Source: Saprospiraceae bacterium
Lineage (GTDB): Bacteria; Bacteroidota; Bacteroidia; Chitinophagales; Saprospiraceae
Assembly (NCBI GenBank): GCA_016712145.1
Contig: JADJRO010000002.1
Coordinates: forward strand, 1 to 40,578
Reading direction: 5' to 3'
DNA length: 40,578 bases
Shown here: positions 9,301-17,814 of the stretch, piece by piece
Layout: each line of letters begins with the position of its first letter
How positions within the stretch are numbered: position 1 is the first letter of the stretch
Program-made: the position numbers and the translations under genes
The notes under the pieces: generated by a model
Told to the model about the DNA's origin: nothing
Databases searched by the model: none
Seen by the model: only the letters and a program-made list of their open reading frames with translations

Positions 9301-10527
9301 CTAAAAAACCACCTTCTTCACCAAAACCTCGTCCTTGCGTTTTACAGTAACGTCTGCTTCCTGTCCTTTTTCAAATTTATTGAGGGCCTCCATATATTGG
9401 TACACATCTTTAACCGGATAGCTGCCAATCTGAATGATGATATCGCCTCCTAATAAGCCGGCTTTTTGAGCAGGTCGGTTATCCAACACGGCATCGATGC
9501 GCATGCCTTCCCCATTAAAAACATAATCAGGCATTAATCCCATGGTGACTTTAAAACTGTTGGCCTGTTGCTTGTTTTCATCTTTTGTTTTTTGAAATGT
9601 TAGCATGGGTTTAGCATTCAATTTTAACACAACTCCCCAGATGATTTGGCTGACTTCCCAAATTCCATCATAATTTACCAGGGGACTGTCGTCACTTGGT
9701 TTATGGTAATCCTGATGCTGTCCTGTAAAAAAATGAAGGACCGGAATATCTTTTAAATAAAATGAAGTATGATCGGATGGACCAATGCCCCCATCGCTGT
9801 AATTAAAGCTAAAGCCCGGCATTTTACAACTTTCTAAAATGTCTTTCCATTCCACTGCGGTTCCAGCTCCACTGATCGCAATGGTTTTTTCTTTGTTGAG
9901 TCTACCCACCATATCCATATTAATCATCCCAAAGATGCTTTCCTTTGGTATGGTTGGATTTTCCATAAATGCCTTGGAGCCGTATAAACCGTATTCTTCT
10001 CCGGAAAAAGCAATGAACAAGACATTGAATTTTAATTTTTTCTCTTTCTTTAATTGGTCGGCTAAATACAATAAAGCTGCTACCCCACTGGCATTGTCAT
10101 CCGCTCCATTGTGAATGGAATGATCGTCGGGACGTAAAGAACCTGCCATTCCATATCCTAAATGATCGTAATGTGCTCCAATCACCAGGGTCTTTTTTGC
10201 TTTCTTATCTAAAAATCCGATGACATTTTTACCCATTTTGTCCAATTGACTGCCTCCATGGGGATTTGAATTGAATTTAAAAGCCTGAAACCATTCTTCA
10301 CTGCCTTTAGGACTCAATCCCAATTTTGCCATGCGTTCGGAGATATAATCTGCTGCCATGGCCTCTCCGACGGTTCCTGTTTGTCGTCCTTCCAAATCAT
10401 CGGATGCGAGATAAACAACATCCACCCGAATCATGGTTTCCGGACTTAATTGGGCATTTAACGACATAGTAGAAGCTAAAATCCTGAATATCAATAGATA
10501 AATTAAAAGATTTTTCATAAATTTCAA
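9301..10527 (-). CDS. secreted M28-family zinc aminopeptidase with C-terminal PDZ domain
   Basis: Signal peptide at about residues 1-25 ('ILASTMSLNAQ'). The peptidase domain (about 30-310) shows the M28 co-catalytic zinc ligands in order: 'IGAHYDHLG' (His), 'GADDNASGVAAL' (bridging Asp), 'FSGEEYGLYGS' (catalytic Glu and ligand Glu), 'INMDMVGRL' (Asp) and 'TGQHQDYHKPSDD' (His). A PDZ domain follows at about 325-408 ('VLDNRPAQKAGLLGGDIIIQIG', quoted in two parts: VLDNRPAQKAGL and LGGDIIIQIG). It removes N-terminal amino acids from peptides in the periplasm or outside; the PDZ part probably positions substrate. Length of 408 residues and architecture are typical for Bacteroidota M28-PDZ enzymes. 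It is transcribed divergently from the SRPBCC gene across a 91-base gap. Confidence 0.92.
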   Translation of the reverse strand: MKFMKNLLIYLLIFRILASTMSLNAQLSPETMIRVDVVYLASDDLEGRQTGTVGEAMAADYISERMAKLGLSPKGSEEWFQAFKFNSNPHGGSQLDKMGKNVIGFLDKKAKKTLVIGAHYDHLGYGMAGSLRPDDHSIHNGADDNASGVAALLYLADQLKKEKKLKFNVLFIAFSGEEYGLYGSKAFMENPTIPKESIFGMINMDMVGRLNKEKTIAISGAGTAVEWKDILESCKMPGFSFNYSDGGIGPSDHTSFYLKDIPVLHFFTGQHQDYHKPSDDSPLVNYDGIWEVSQIIWGVVLKLNAKPMLTFQKTKDENKQQANSFKVTMGLMPDYVFNGEGMRIDAVLDNRPAQKAGLLGGDIIIQIGSYPVKDVYQYMEALNKFEKGQEADVTVKRKDEVLVKKVVF

Positions 10528-10593
10528 ACTAAATTAAATTGTTATTAGAGTCCAAAGCTACCAAGAAAGCTGCAAAAACCGATTTCAAAGACT

Positions 10594-10601
10594 TAATTTT
10601 G
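10594..10601 (+). promoter_or_regulatory. Bacteroidota -7 box (TAnnTTTG) before the SRPBCC gene
   Basis: TAATTTTG matches the -7 consensus TAnnTTTG of the Bacteroidota housekeeping sigma factor and ends 17 bases before the ATG at 10619. A clear TTTG -33 element is not present, so the call rests on the -7 box and position. Confidence 0.5.
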
Positions 10602-10618
10602 CAATCTAAAATTGGACT

Positions 10619-11728
10619 ATGTCTGCAAAGAAAATTGCCTTATACAGTTTCTTGTTACTTACAGTTATTTACTTGTTGCTCTGCCTTTTAGGTCCTTCTT
10701 CCTATAAATTTAATAATGAAGTAAGAATTAATGGACCTCATAAAATTGTGTACCTGCTTTTAAATGATATTAAAGACTGGTCAAAATGGTTTAGCTGGAA
10801 AAAAGAAGACCCTGATTTAAAATTTACACCTGGCAATTTTCAATATGCCGTAGGAGCAAATTTCAGTTTTGAAGGCAAAAAAATGGGAACCGGCAGTGTC
10901 ATCGTAGAAGAATCCTATCAGGATTCATTTATTACTGTAAACTTAAATGCATCCAAATTACCCAGCAACTTAAAAGAACGTTGGCAAATTGTTTCTGAAA
11001 GTTCTAAAGCAGTTTATGTAAATTTAACAGCCAGACTGCAAGGTGAAATTCCTTTTTATAAACGAGGATATTATTTTGGATTAAAAAAACAGTTGGATGA
11101 AATGCTAACCAATGATCTGGAAGGCATGAAGGGTTATATTGAAAATTTATTGAAAGACAGTTTTGGAATTTCGAAAACCATTTATCCTGGAAATCATTAT
11201 TTTGGAATTATGAATATTGTTCAGAATAATAAGATTCCTTCATTCTATGCAAAGAGCTATCCTAAAATTTATAATTTTCTAGATTCCCTTAAAATTCCAA
11301 TCATTGGACCACCAGTTGGGCTGATTCTTGACTGGGAAGGTTCTACTGGGCAAGTATATATTTTAGCTGCATTGCCGGTTGAAAATAAAATGCCAAATTA
11401 TCCTGCCTGGACTTCTTTCGATATCCCTCAAATGGAATGTATGAAATTAGAACATTATGGCAGTTACGCTACGTTGCGAAATGCACACGTAAAATTGAGT
11501 TATCTGATGGATAATTCTCCATTTACCCTAGCTCCCCCAATCATTGAAGAATACGTAACGTCCCCATCTCAACAACCGGATACCTCCAAATGGTTGACCA
11601 ATATTTATTATTTGTTAGATCAAAAAGGGGGCTATTCAAAGACACTTGAACAAAAGAAAACTTTGGAAGATCAAATTAATAAAGAAGAAGAAGAGAGAAG
11701 GAGAAAATTGAGGGATGTTTATAGATAG
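10619..11728 (+). CDS. membrane-anchored SRPBCC domain / GyrI-like ligand-binding fusion protein
   Basis: A 369-residue protein. One N-terminal membrane anchor spans about residues 6-24 (IALYSFLLLTVIYLLLCLL). An SRPBCC (polyketide cyclase/START-like) fold follows at about 33-175: 'VRINGPHKIVYLLLNDIKDWSKW' (as VRINGPHKIVYLL and NDIKDWSKW), ending in 'GLKKQLDEMLTNDLEGMKGYIE'. The C-terminal half, about 185-335, fits the GyrI-like/AraC effector-binding fold ('WEGSTGQVYILAALPV', 'MECMKLEHYGSYATL'). The tail is strongly charged (EEEERRRKLR). Both folds bind small hydrophobic ligands, so a ligand sensor or carrier on the membrane is likely; no enzyme is implied. The pairing is seen in other Bacteroidota from memory. 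Its ligand is unknown. Confidence 0.8.
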   Translation: MSAKKIALYSFLLLTVIYLLLCLLGPSSYKFNNEVRINGPHKIVYLLLNDIKDWSKWFSWKKEDPDLKFTPGNFQYAVGANFSFEGKKMGTGSVIVEESYQDSFITVNLNASKLPSNLKERWQIVSESSKAVYVNLTARLQGEIPFYKRGYYFGLKKQLDEMLTNDLEGMKGYIENLLKDSFGISKTIYPGNHYFGIMNIVQNNKIPSFYAKSYPKIYNFLDSLKIPIIGPPVGLILDWEGSTGQVYILAALPVENKMPNYPAWTSFDIPQMECMKLEHYGSYATLRNAHVKLSYLMDNSPFTLAPPIIEEYVTSPSQQPDTSKWLTNIYYLLDQKGGYSKTLEQKKTLEDQINKEEEERRRKLRDVYR

Positions 11729-11732
11729 TGAT

Positions 11733-11840
11733 ACAATTACGAATTTTCAATTACGAATTACGAATTGGAAATTACATTTAAGAGTGGCTATGAATTAAAT
11801 TAAAGCAAGCATTTCGTAATTCGTAATTAATAATTAATTT
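11733..11840. repeat. intergenic inverted repeat of AATTACGAATT units
   Basis: Units of AATTACGAATT stand at 11734-11744 and as a tandem at 11749-11766. The reverse complement of the tandem recurs at 11811-11828 with one mismatch, giving an 18-base stem around a ~44-base loop. The same unit is found after the thioredoxin-fold gene and in three other gaps, so it is a dispersed family. It sits between two plus-strand genes and could fold in RNA. Confidence 0.75.
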
Positions 11841-11858
11841 TCCACCAATACTTAACAC

Positions 11859-12620
11859 TTGACTCCTGTACTTTATATAATCGGTTTAAAAATCATCTTA
11901 CTGTTTCAGATCATGGCAGAAAATATGCAACACGTAGTCGAAAATCCAAAAGTGTTAGCTTTGGATGATGCTCGTTACATTGCTGGAAAATTTGACCCTT
12001 CTAAAAATCCTGAATTTGTTAGTTTCAATTCAGATACCTCCAACAAACTGATGTATTTGCGTACGGAAGTTTACATTGCCTATTTAAAAATGGCTCAGGC
12101 TGCTGCTGCTGATTCTATAAAACTGGAAATTGTATCGGCTACCAGAAATTTTGATTATCAAAAAGAATTGTGGGAAAATAAGTGGCTCGGTAAAACTGCT
12201 GTCGATGGAAAAAAATTGCATCTGCATATTAAAGATCCTGTGACACGTGCACTTAAAATTATGGAGTATTCGGCACCTCCTGGATTTTCGAGGCATCATT
12301 GGGGTACTGATATTGATATCAATTCAACAGAATCCGAATATTTTGAAACTCCGGAAGGAAAAAAAGTCTACCAATGGTTGTTTAACAATGCCGGAAAATT
12401 TGGTTTCTGTCAAACGTATACCGCTTTTGGTGAACAACGGGTTAGTGGTTTTCACGAAGAACGCTGGCATTGGTCTTATATGCCTACTGCTAAAACAATT
12501 TGGGAAGCTCAACTTCGTAATTTTGATGAATCTTCTATTTTCAGATTTAAAGGATATCAAGCCATACAATCGCTGCATTTGATTGATTTTATCCGAAACG
12601 TAAATAATTGCATTCAATAA
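11859..12620 (+). CDS. M15-family D-alanyl-D-alanine carboxypeptidase (VanY-like)
   Basis: The zinc site is plain: 'SRHHWGTDIDIN' (HxxGxxxD, two ligands) and 'GFHEERWHWSYMP' (catalytic Glu and third ligand ExxH). Together with 'SATRNFDYQKELW' this identifies an M15B/VanY-type DD-carboxypeptidase, which trims D-Ala from peptidoglycan stem peptides. The chosen TTG start at 11859 follows an in-frame stop directly and adds a hydrophobic leader (LYIIGLKIILLFQIMA) suited to export. The alternative ATG at 11913 (MAENMQ) would leave it cytoplasmic, so TTG is preferred on functional grounds. It is followed after one base by the thioredoxin-fold gene, indicating one transcript. Confidence 0.88.
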   Translation: MTPVLYIIGLKIILLFQIMAENMQHVVENPKVLALDDARYIAGKFDPSKNPEFVSFNSDTSNKLMYLRTEVYIAYLKMAQAAAADSIKLEIVSATRNFDYQKELWENKWLGKTAVDGKKLHLHIKDPVTRALKIMEYSAPPGFSRHHWGTDIDINSTESEYFETPEGKKVYQWLFNNAGKFGFCQTYTAFGEQRVSGFHEERWHWSYMPTAKTIWEAQLRNFDESSIFRFKGYQAIQSLHLIDFIRNVNNCIQ

Positions 12621-12621
12621 T

Positions 12622-13179
12622 ATGGCTCGTACTGAATCCAACATGATCCAATTGGGATCCAAAGCGTATGACTTTCATTTGCCAGAACCCCTGACTGGAA
12701 AAATCATTCATCTTGAAGATTATAAAAATTACCAGGCTTATGTAATTTTATTTATTTGCAATCATTGTCCCTATGTGATCCATGTGCATGATGAATTGTT
12801 AAACATTGGTCGCGAATACCAATCCAAAAATTGTACTTTTTTTGCAATTAGTTCAAATGATGTTGCAAATTATCCGGACGATGCTCCGGAAAAAATGAAA
12901 GAACGGGCAATCCAATTTAATTATCCCTTCCCATATCTATACGATGAAAGTCAGGAAGTTGCCAAAGCCTACGATGCAGCCTGCACCCCTGACATCTACG
13001 TATACGATAAAAATAAATTATTGGTTTATCGGGGTAGAATGGATGCATCTCGCCCGAATTCAGGAATTCCGGTAACCGGTATTGATTTACGCAATGCACT
13101 GGATGCCGTTCTTACGAATCAAGCTATAGATCCAATTCAATATCCAAGTTTAGGTTGCAATATCAAATGGAAAGAATAA
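12622..13179 (+). CDS. thioredoxin-fold / AhpC-TSA-like protein with CNHCP motif
   Basis: A 185-residue cytoplasmic protein. It has the peroxiredoxin-like fold: 'LEDYKNYQAYVILFICNHCP', where CNHC is a thioredoxin-like CxxC with cis-Pro region later at 'AACTPDIYVYDKN'. A further 'FAISSNDVANYPDDAPEKMK' piece is typical of the bacterial 'thioredoxin family protein' group with CNHCP/Y. A thiol-disulphide or peroxide-reducing role is expected; the partner is unknown. The start codon lies one base after the stop of the M15 peptidase gene, so the pair is translationally coupled. Confidence 0.85.
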   Translation: MARTESNMIQLGSKAYDFHLPEPLTGKIIHLEDYKNYQAYVILFICNHCPYVIHVHDELLNIGREYQSKNCTFFAISSNDVANYPDDAPEKMKERAIQFNYPFPYLYDESQEVAKAYDAACTPDIYVYDKNKLLVYRGRMDASRPNSGIPVTGIDLRNALDAVLTNQAIDPIQYPSLGCNIKWKE

Positions 13180-13180
13180 A

Positions 13181-13230
13181 ATCAATTACGAATTACGAAT
13201 GATCAATTACGAATTTAATTCGTAATTGAT
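13181..13230. repeat. AATTACGAATT-family inverted repeat, possible terminator
   Basis: Directly after the stop of the thioredoxin-fold gene. The tandem AATTACGAATTACGAAT lies at 13184-13200, followed by a perfect 14-base inverted repeat (13202-13215 against 13217-13230) with a single central base. In RNA this would form a strong AT-rich hairpin, so it may act as a terminator for the upstream operon, though no long T tract follows. Confidence 0.7.
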
Positions 13231-13313
13231 TTAAATTCGTGGCGATAATAAAGTCACAATACTATTTACTGTCAAAAGTTAACGCACATTTTTTATAATT
13301 AACAAATTAAAAA

Positions 13314-14822
13314 TTGAAATCAATTTATTCCGTACTTGTTGCCGTCTTACTTTTTGTACTGGCTTGCAACGACACTAAAAAAACAACGATGTCCCCAAAC
13401 GATTCGAAAGAAACCATTCAAAGCATTTCAAAAAATTTGAACAACATCCCGGAACCTGTAGCACCAAAAATTGAAAAAAAACTGGTGATGCATGGAGACA
13501 CCCGGATCGATCCATATTATTGGTTAAACAATCGGGAAGATCTAAATGTGCGAAGCTATTTGCAAGCTGAAAATGACTACCTTGAAAAAGTAATGGAACC
13601 TGTAAAGACCTTGCGAAATAATCTTTACGATGAAATGCTGGGTCGAATTAAACAGGATGACAACACAGTTCCATATAATTACAATCAATACAGTTATTAT
13701 ATCCGATTTGAAACCGGAAAAGAATATCCCATTCATTGTAGAAAAAAATTGCCTGCCGAATCAAATCCTGAAGAAATTGTTTTAAATGTCAATCAATTGG
13801 CAGAAGGTCATAAATTTTGCAATGTTATTTCACCAGAAATTAGTCCGGATAATAAATTGGCAGTCTATGGACTGGATACAACGGGTCGAAACTTGCACAA
13901 AGCATTTGTTAAAAACCTGGAAACAGGTACGATCATCGAAGAAAATTCGCCTGTTATAGCAGGTGCTATTGTATGGACACCCAATAGCAAAGCATTTTTT
14001 TATGAAACCAAAGACCTGACCACTTTGCGGACAGATAAAATTTGGTTGCATGAATTGGGAACAGCTTTTGCAAATGACAAATTGGTGTATCATGAAACCG
14101 ATGAAACAAGCTATGCCCACCTATCTTCTTCTAAAGACGAACAATATGCTTTTATTCATTCTGGATATACTGAAATGGTAGAATGCCTTTATATTCCACT
14201 CAATGACTACCATAAAAAACCAATACTGATTAAAAAACGCAGTCCGGGTTTTTTCTATATGGTTGATCACTATCAAGGATCCTTCTTGATTTTAACCAAT
14301 GATAAAGCTCCTAATTTTAAACTAGTTAAAACTCCGGTCAGTAACTATCAATTTGAACATTGGATGGATTTGATTCCAGGCAATGATTCCATCTTACTTC
14401 AGGATATCGAAATTTTTAAAAATCAACTGGTCGTATTTGAACGAAAAGATGGATTGAATCAAATTCATATTCTGCCCTGGAATCATTTTAATGAGGGTCA
14501 TTACATTAAATTCAGAGATGCCAGTTATGATTGTTGGCTAGGTCCAAATTATGATTTGAATACCGATGTATTAAGATTGGAGTACACTTCTTTGACGACT
14601 CCGAAAACGACCTACGACTATCAAATGCAACAACAACAGTTGCATACTTTGAAAGAAAGTCCGGTACTTGGAAATTTCAACAAAGAAAATTATCAAAGTG
14701 AATATGTTCAGGTTCCATCCAGCGATGGAGAAATGATTCCCATGTCCATTGTTTTTAGAAAAGGCTTTGAAAAAATGCCCATGCTCCTGCATTATTATAT
14801 GGTTATGGATCGTATGGAATAA
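13314..14822 (+). CDS. ptrB: oligopeptidase B (S9A) lipoprotein, N-terminal part; frame lost before the catalytic domain
   Basis: TTG start at 13314 gives a lipoprotein signal with lipobox 'VLLFVLAC' (Cys at about residue 18). From about residue 45 the S9A prolyl-oligopeptidase propeller begins: 'DTRIDPYYWLNNREDLNVRSYL' (as DPYYWLNNREDL) is the classical oligopeptidase B opening. The seven-bladed propeller runs to about residue 450 and the alpha/beta-hydrolase part begins with 'GEMIPMSIVFRKG'. The frame then goes wrong inside the glycine-rich strand: in another frame the DNA at 14795-14830 reads LYGYGSYGISMDAG, the expected continuation, whereas this frame reads 'YYMVMDRME' and stops. A single missing base at about 14790-14795 accounts for it. 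The enzyme would cleave peptides after basic residues in the periplasm. The lipoprotein anchoring is a Bacteroidota habit. Confidence 0.88.
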   Translation: MKSIYSVLVAVLLFVLACNDTKKTTMSPNDSKETIQSISKNLNNIPEPVAPKIEKKLVMHGDTRIDPYYWLNNREDLNVRSYLQAENDYLEKVMEPVKTLRNNLYDEMLGRIKQDDNTVPYNYNQYSYYIRFETGKEYPIHCRKKLPAESNPEEIVLNVNQLAEGHKFCNVISPEISPDNKLAVYGLDTTGRNLHKAFVKNLETGTIIEENSPVIAGAIVWTPNSKAFFYETKDLTTLRTDKIWLHELGTAFANDKLVYHETDETSYAHLSSSKDEQYAFIHSGYTEMVECLYIPLNDYHKKPILIKKRSPGFFYMVDHYQGSFLILTNDKAPNFKLVKTPVSNYQFEHWMDLIPGNDSILLQDIEIFKNQLVVFERKDGLNQIHILPWNHFNEGHYIKFRDASYDCWLGPNYDLNTDVLRLEYTSLTTPKTTYDYQMQQQQLHTLKESPVLGNFNKENYQSEYVQVPSSDGEMIPMSIVFRKGFEKMPMLLHYYMVMDRME

Positions 14823-15490
14823 GCATGGATGCAGGATTTAGCAGCAACCTCATTTCTCTATTGGATCGTGGTTTTGTTTTTGCCATGGCACATATTCGTG
14901 GTGGTAAAGAAAAAGGCTGGAACTGGTATGAGAAGGGAAAGATGTTTCACAAAATGAACAGCTTTACTGATTTTATAAAATGCGGAGAATACCTCGTTCA
15001 AAATAACTACACAACTCCTGCTAAAATGTTTTGCAAAGGAGGATCTGCAGGCGGATTGTTGGTTGGTGCTGTTTATAATTTGCGCCCGGATTTATTTCGT
15101 GGCATGATTGCAAATGTTCCTTTTGTAGATGTCTTAACAACCATGTCAGATCCGGATCTTCCACTAACTACTGGAGAATACACAGAGTGGGGAAATCCGG
15201 AAATAAAAGAACAATACGATTATATGAAATCGTATTCACCCATTGACAATATTCAAGCTAAGAAATATACCAACTTGTTGGTAACTACAGGTTTTGCAGA
15301 CAGCCAGGTCCAATATTGGGAACCAGCCAAATGGATTGCTACATTGCGTACACGGCGGACAGATAAAACAGATGTGATTTTATTTCACACCAATCTGGAT
15401 GCAGGACATGGAGGCGCTTCCGGACGCTTCGAACGATTAAAAGAGGTTGCATTGGAATATGCATTTATGTTGGCCTTATTAGAAAAGTAG
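14795..15490 (+). CDS. ptrB: oligopeptidase B (S9A), C-terminal catalytic part, out of frame with the N-terminal part
   Basis: The frame opens at about 14795 with LYGYGSYGIS; the first ATG is 14825. All catalytic residues are present, numbered from that ATG: nucleophile S74 in 'KGGSAGGLLVG', D159 in 'GFADSQVQYWEP' and H195 in 'DAGHGGASGRFE'. 'AHIRGGKEKGWNWYEKGK' is the S9A signature ahead of the nucleophile. Together with the upstream part, the repaired protein would be about 726 residues, close to the family's usual 690-720 plus a lipoprotein leader. As read, the catalytic part has no own signal peptide and no propeller, so it would not work alone. The 3' end is convergent with the M29 gene, three bases apart. 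Confidence 0.88.
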   Translation, partial: LYGYGSYGISMDAGFSSNLISLLDRGFVFAMAHIRGGKEKGWNWYEKGKMFHKMNSFTDFIKCGEYLVQNNYTTPAKMFCKGGSAGGLLVGAVYNLRPDLFRGMIANVPFVDVLTTMSDPDLPLTTGEYTEWGNPEIKEQYDYMKSYSPIDNIQAKKYTNLLVTTGFADSQVQYWEPAKWIATLRTRRTDKTDVILFHTNLDAGHGGASGRFERLKEVALEYAFMLALLEK

Positions 15491-15493
15491 CTA

Positions 15494-16588
15494 TTAAATC
15501 AAAAACGCACCATTCCTGTAAACGACCTCCCCATCTGCAATAATTTCACCGCCCTGTTTCATATCGGTGATTAAATCCCAATGGATGGAGGATGTGTTTT
15601 TTCCACCGGCTTGCAAATAGGATTGTCCCACTGCCATGTGAATGGTGCCACCGATTTTTTCATCAAACAAAATGTTTTTAGTGGCGCGTTGAATATTATG
15701 ATTTGTTGCAACTGCAGCCTCTCCAAAAACCCGGGCACCAGGTATTTGAAATACTTTATCCAGAATGTGCTGACCGGTTTCTGCTGACCATTTGATAATG
15801 TTGCCTTGATCTACGATTAAATGAACACCTGAAACTTCTTCATTCATCATAATGCTCGGATAGGAAAAGTATATTTGTCCACTTACACTGTCTTCTACCG
15901 GACTGGTAAACACTTCGCCGGATGGCATATTGGCCTTTCCATCAGAATTGATCCAACTCCTTCCCAATGTTGAAAAACAAATTTCAAAATTCGGGTTCTT
16001 GTATATAAAATGATTGCATCCATTAAAATAATCGACAATGCGTTGCTGATTCAATGAAATGGCTTTCCATTGATCCGCAGGATGTTCCATATCTAAAAAA
16101 CAGGCATGCACAATAAATTGCGTATATTCATCTAAATCCATTCCTGCAATATTAGCTGCATGCTGGGTTGGAAATTGGCACAAGGATCTTTTCAAACTTC
16201 CGTCACCCAATCGCTGAAAATACATTTGATCAAACGGTGCTAAAGCATGCGACCTTATTTTTCTGTTTTCCTCTACTATAGAAAAATTGCAATTGCTTTC
16301 ATATGGTGCCCGGATTACTAAATAAGCATCAAATGATTGGATGGCTTGTTGATAGGATGCGCCAACATATTCTAACTGCTCTGAATTACCGTATTGCAAA
16401 AGGATGCTTTCCTGATCTTCAAAGCTGAGTTCAGTTTCGACAATGGCTCCTGCTTTGATAGCTGCAGTATAAAAAGCTTTTACTAGTGGCTCTGCTAAAG
16501 TGGTCGAACGAACAAACACTTTCTCGCCTTCTTTAAGATAGAGTGAATAATTTACGAGTAAGTCAGCGTATTTTTCAATCCAATGCAT
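15494..16588 (-). CDS. M29-family aminopeptidase
   Basis: A 364-residue cytoplasmic metallopeptidase. Family M29 signatures are in order: 'PSGEVFTSPVEDSVSG' (first metal Glu), 'ARVFGEAAVATN' (Glu), 'IGGTIHMAVGQSYL' (His) and 'SSIHWDLITDM' (His and Asp). The N-terminal domain has the characteristic 'YADLLVNYSLYLKEGEKVFV'. It releases N-terminal residues from peptides with cobalt or zinc. Length is slightly below the usual ~400 but no motif is missing. It lies six bases downstream of hflX on the same strand, so they probably share a transcript. Confidence 0.92.
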   Translation of the reverse strand: MHWIEKYADLLVNYSLYLKEGEKVFVRSTTLAEPLVKAFYTAAIKAGAIVETELSFEDQESILLQYGNSEQLEYVGASYQQAIQSFDAYLVIRAPYESNCNFSIVEENRKIRSHALAPFDQMYFQRLGDGSLKRSLCQFPTQHAANIAGMDLDEYTQFIVHACFLDMEHPADQWKAISLNQQRIVDYFNGCNHFIYKNPNFEICFSTLGRSWINSDGKANMPSGEVFTSPVEDSVSGQIYFSYPSIMMNEEVSGVHLIVDQGNIIKWSAETGQHILDKVFQIPGARVFGEAAVATNHNIQRATKNILFDEKIGGTIHMAVGQSYLQAGGKNTSSIHWDLITDMKQGGEIIADGEVVYRNGAFLI

Positions 16589-16594
16589 CTTGAT

Positions 16595-17806
16595 TTACCA
16601 GGTTTTACTTCGATAAGGATACCGAATGAGGTATTGTCTTGATATGTGTTCCTTTAAGAGTGCCCGCAATTTTTCAATATTTTCCTGTGTCTTTGCAGAA
16701 ATAAAAATAACAGGAACCTTATAGGCATTCTCAATGGAACGCTTTAATTCGTTTTCCAAATCATTTTTAGTTTCTGTGTCAAGAAGGGCATCGAAATAAT
16801 GTTCTCTATAAGCATCCATCTTATTGCATATTAAAATACTTGGTTTGTCACCTACACCCAATTCCTCTAAAGTTTTTAGTACGGTTTGTACATGGTCCTG
16901 GTATTGCGGATGAGAAATATCAACTACATGCAATAATATATCCGATTCTCTGACTTCGTCCAAAGTTGATTTAAAACTTTCAATGAGATGATGAGGAAGC
17001 TTCCGAATAAATCCAACAGTGTCTGAAAGCAAAAAGGGCATAGCCTCCCAAACAACTTTTCTAACGGTGGTATCCAAAGTTGCAAATAATTTATTTTCTG
17101 CAAACAAATCTGACTTACTCAACACATTCATCAAAGTCGATTTGCCCACGTTGGTATATCCAACCAGTGAAACCCGGATCATTTCATCCCGATTTTTTCG
17201 TTGGGTAACGCTTTGTTGATCAATTTTTTCAAGTTTCTTTTTTAGAAAACTAATTTTTTCTTTTACAATCCGACGATCTGTTTCTATCTCTTGCTCACCG
17301 GGACCTCGCATTCCGATACCCCCACGCTGACGTTCCAAGTGTGTCCACATGCCTCGGAGTTTTGGGTAGATGTATTGAAGTTGTGCTAATTCAACTTGAG
17401 TTTTAGCTTGGGCTGTTTGTGCACGGCTAGCAAAAATGTCGAGAATTAAAAAACTTCTGTCAATAATTTTGACTTTCAATTCAGACTCCAGATGATTTTG
17501 TTGTTTTCCGCTTAGGTCATCATCAAATATGACCATGTCTGCCGGAAAATGCTCCATATAGTTCTTGATCTCATCAATTTTTCCCGAACCAATAAAACTA
17601 TGGCTGTTGATGGCTGGCAAGCGTTGTGTAAATCGCTTGATAACGATAGCACCGGCAGTCTGCGCTAAAAATTCCAATTCATCCAAATGTTCTGTTACCT
17701 GTCGTTCATTTTGATCGGGCAAAATCAATCCAACCATAATTGCTTTCTCAGGCTCCTGGTTTTGGAGCTTATGGGTTGTATGTATGTTAAATGAATTTTT
17801 CTGCAC
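16595..17806 (-). CDS. hflX: GTPase HflX
   Basis: HflX binds 50S ribosomes and splits stalled or hibernating 70S particles using GTP. The 403-residue protein has the HflX N-terminal domain (about 20-190, with 'INSHSFIGSGKIDEI' and 'IFDDDLSGKQQNHLE'), the conserved linker 'RIVKEKISFLKKKLEKI' and the GTPase domain. The G1 loop is GYTNVGKST, G3 'DTVGF', G4 'NKMD' and G5 'ISAKTQENI'. The glycine-rich 'RQRGGIGMRGPGEQEIETDR' is diagnostic. Start ATG at 17806 is 8 bases downstream of the rhodanese stop, so the order rhodanese, hflX, M29 forms a probable operon. Confidence 0.95.
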   Translation of the reverse strand: MQKNSFNIHTTHKLQNQEPEKAIMVGLILPDQNERQVTEHLDELEFLAQTAGAIVIKRFTQRLPAINSHSFIGSGKIDEIKNYMEHFPADMVIFDDDLSGKQQNHLESELKVKIIDRSFLILDIFASRAQTAQAKTQVELAQLQYIYPKLRGMWTHLERQRGGIGMRGPGEQEIETDRRIVKEKISFLKKKLEKIDQQSVTQRKNRDEMIRVSLVGYTNVGKSTLMNVLSKSDLFAENKLFATLDTTVRKVVWEAMPFLLSDTVGFIRKLPHHLIESFKSTLDEVRESDILLHVVDISHPQYQDHVQTVLKTLEELGVGDKPSILICNKMDAYREHYFDALLDTETKNDLENELKRSIENAYKVPVIFISAKTQENIEKLRALLKEHISRQYLIRYPYRSKTW

Positions 17807-17814
17807 GTTTTAGA

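Noticed and set aside
12324..12662. Minus-strand open frame opposite the M15 peptidase gene
   Set aside because: The plus strand shows the full M15 zinc motifs; this is the shadow of that gene.
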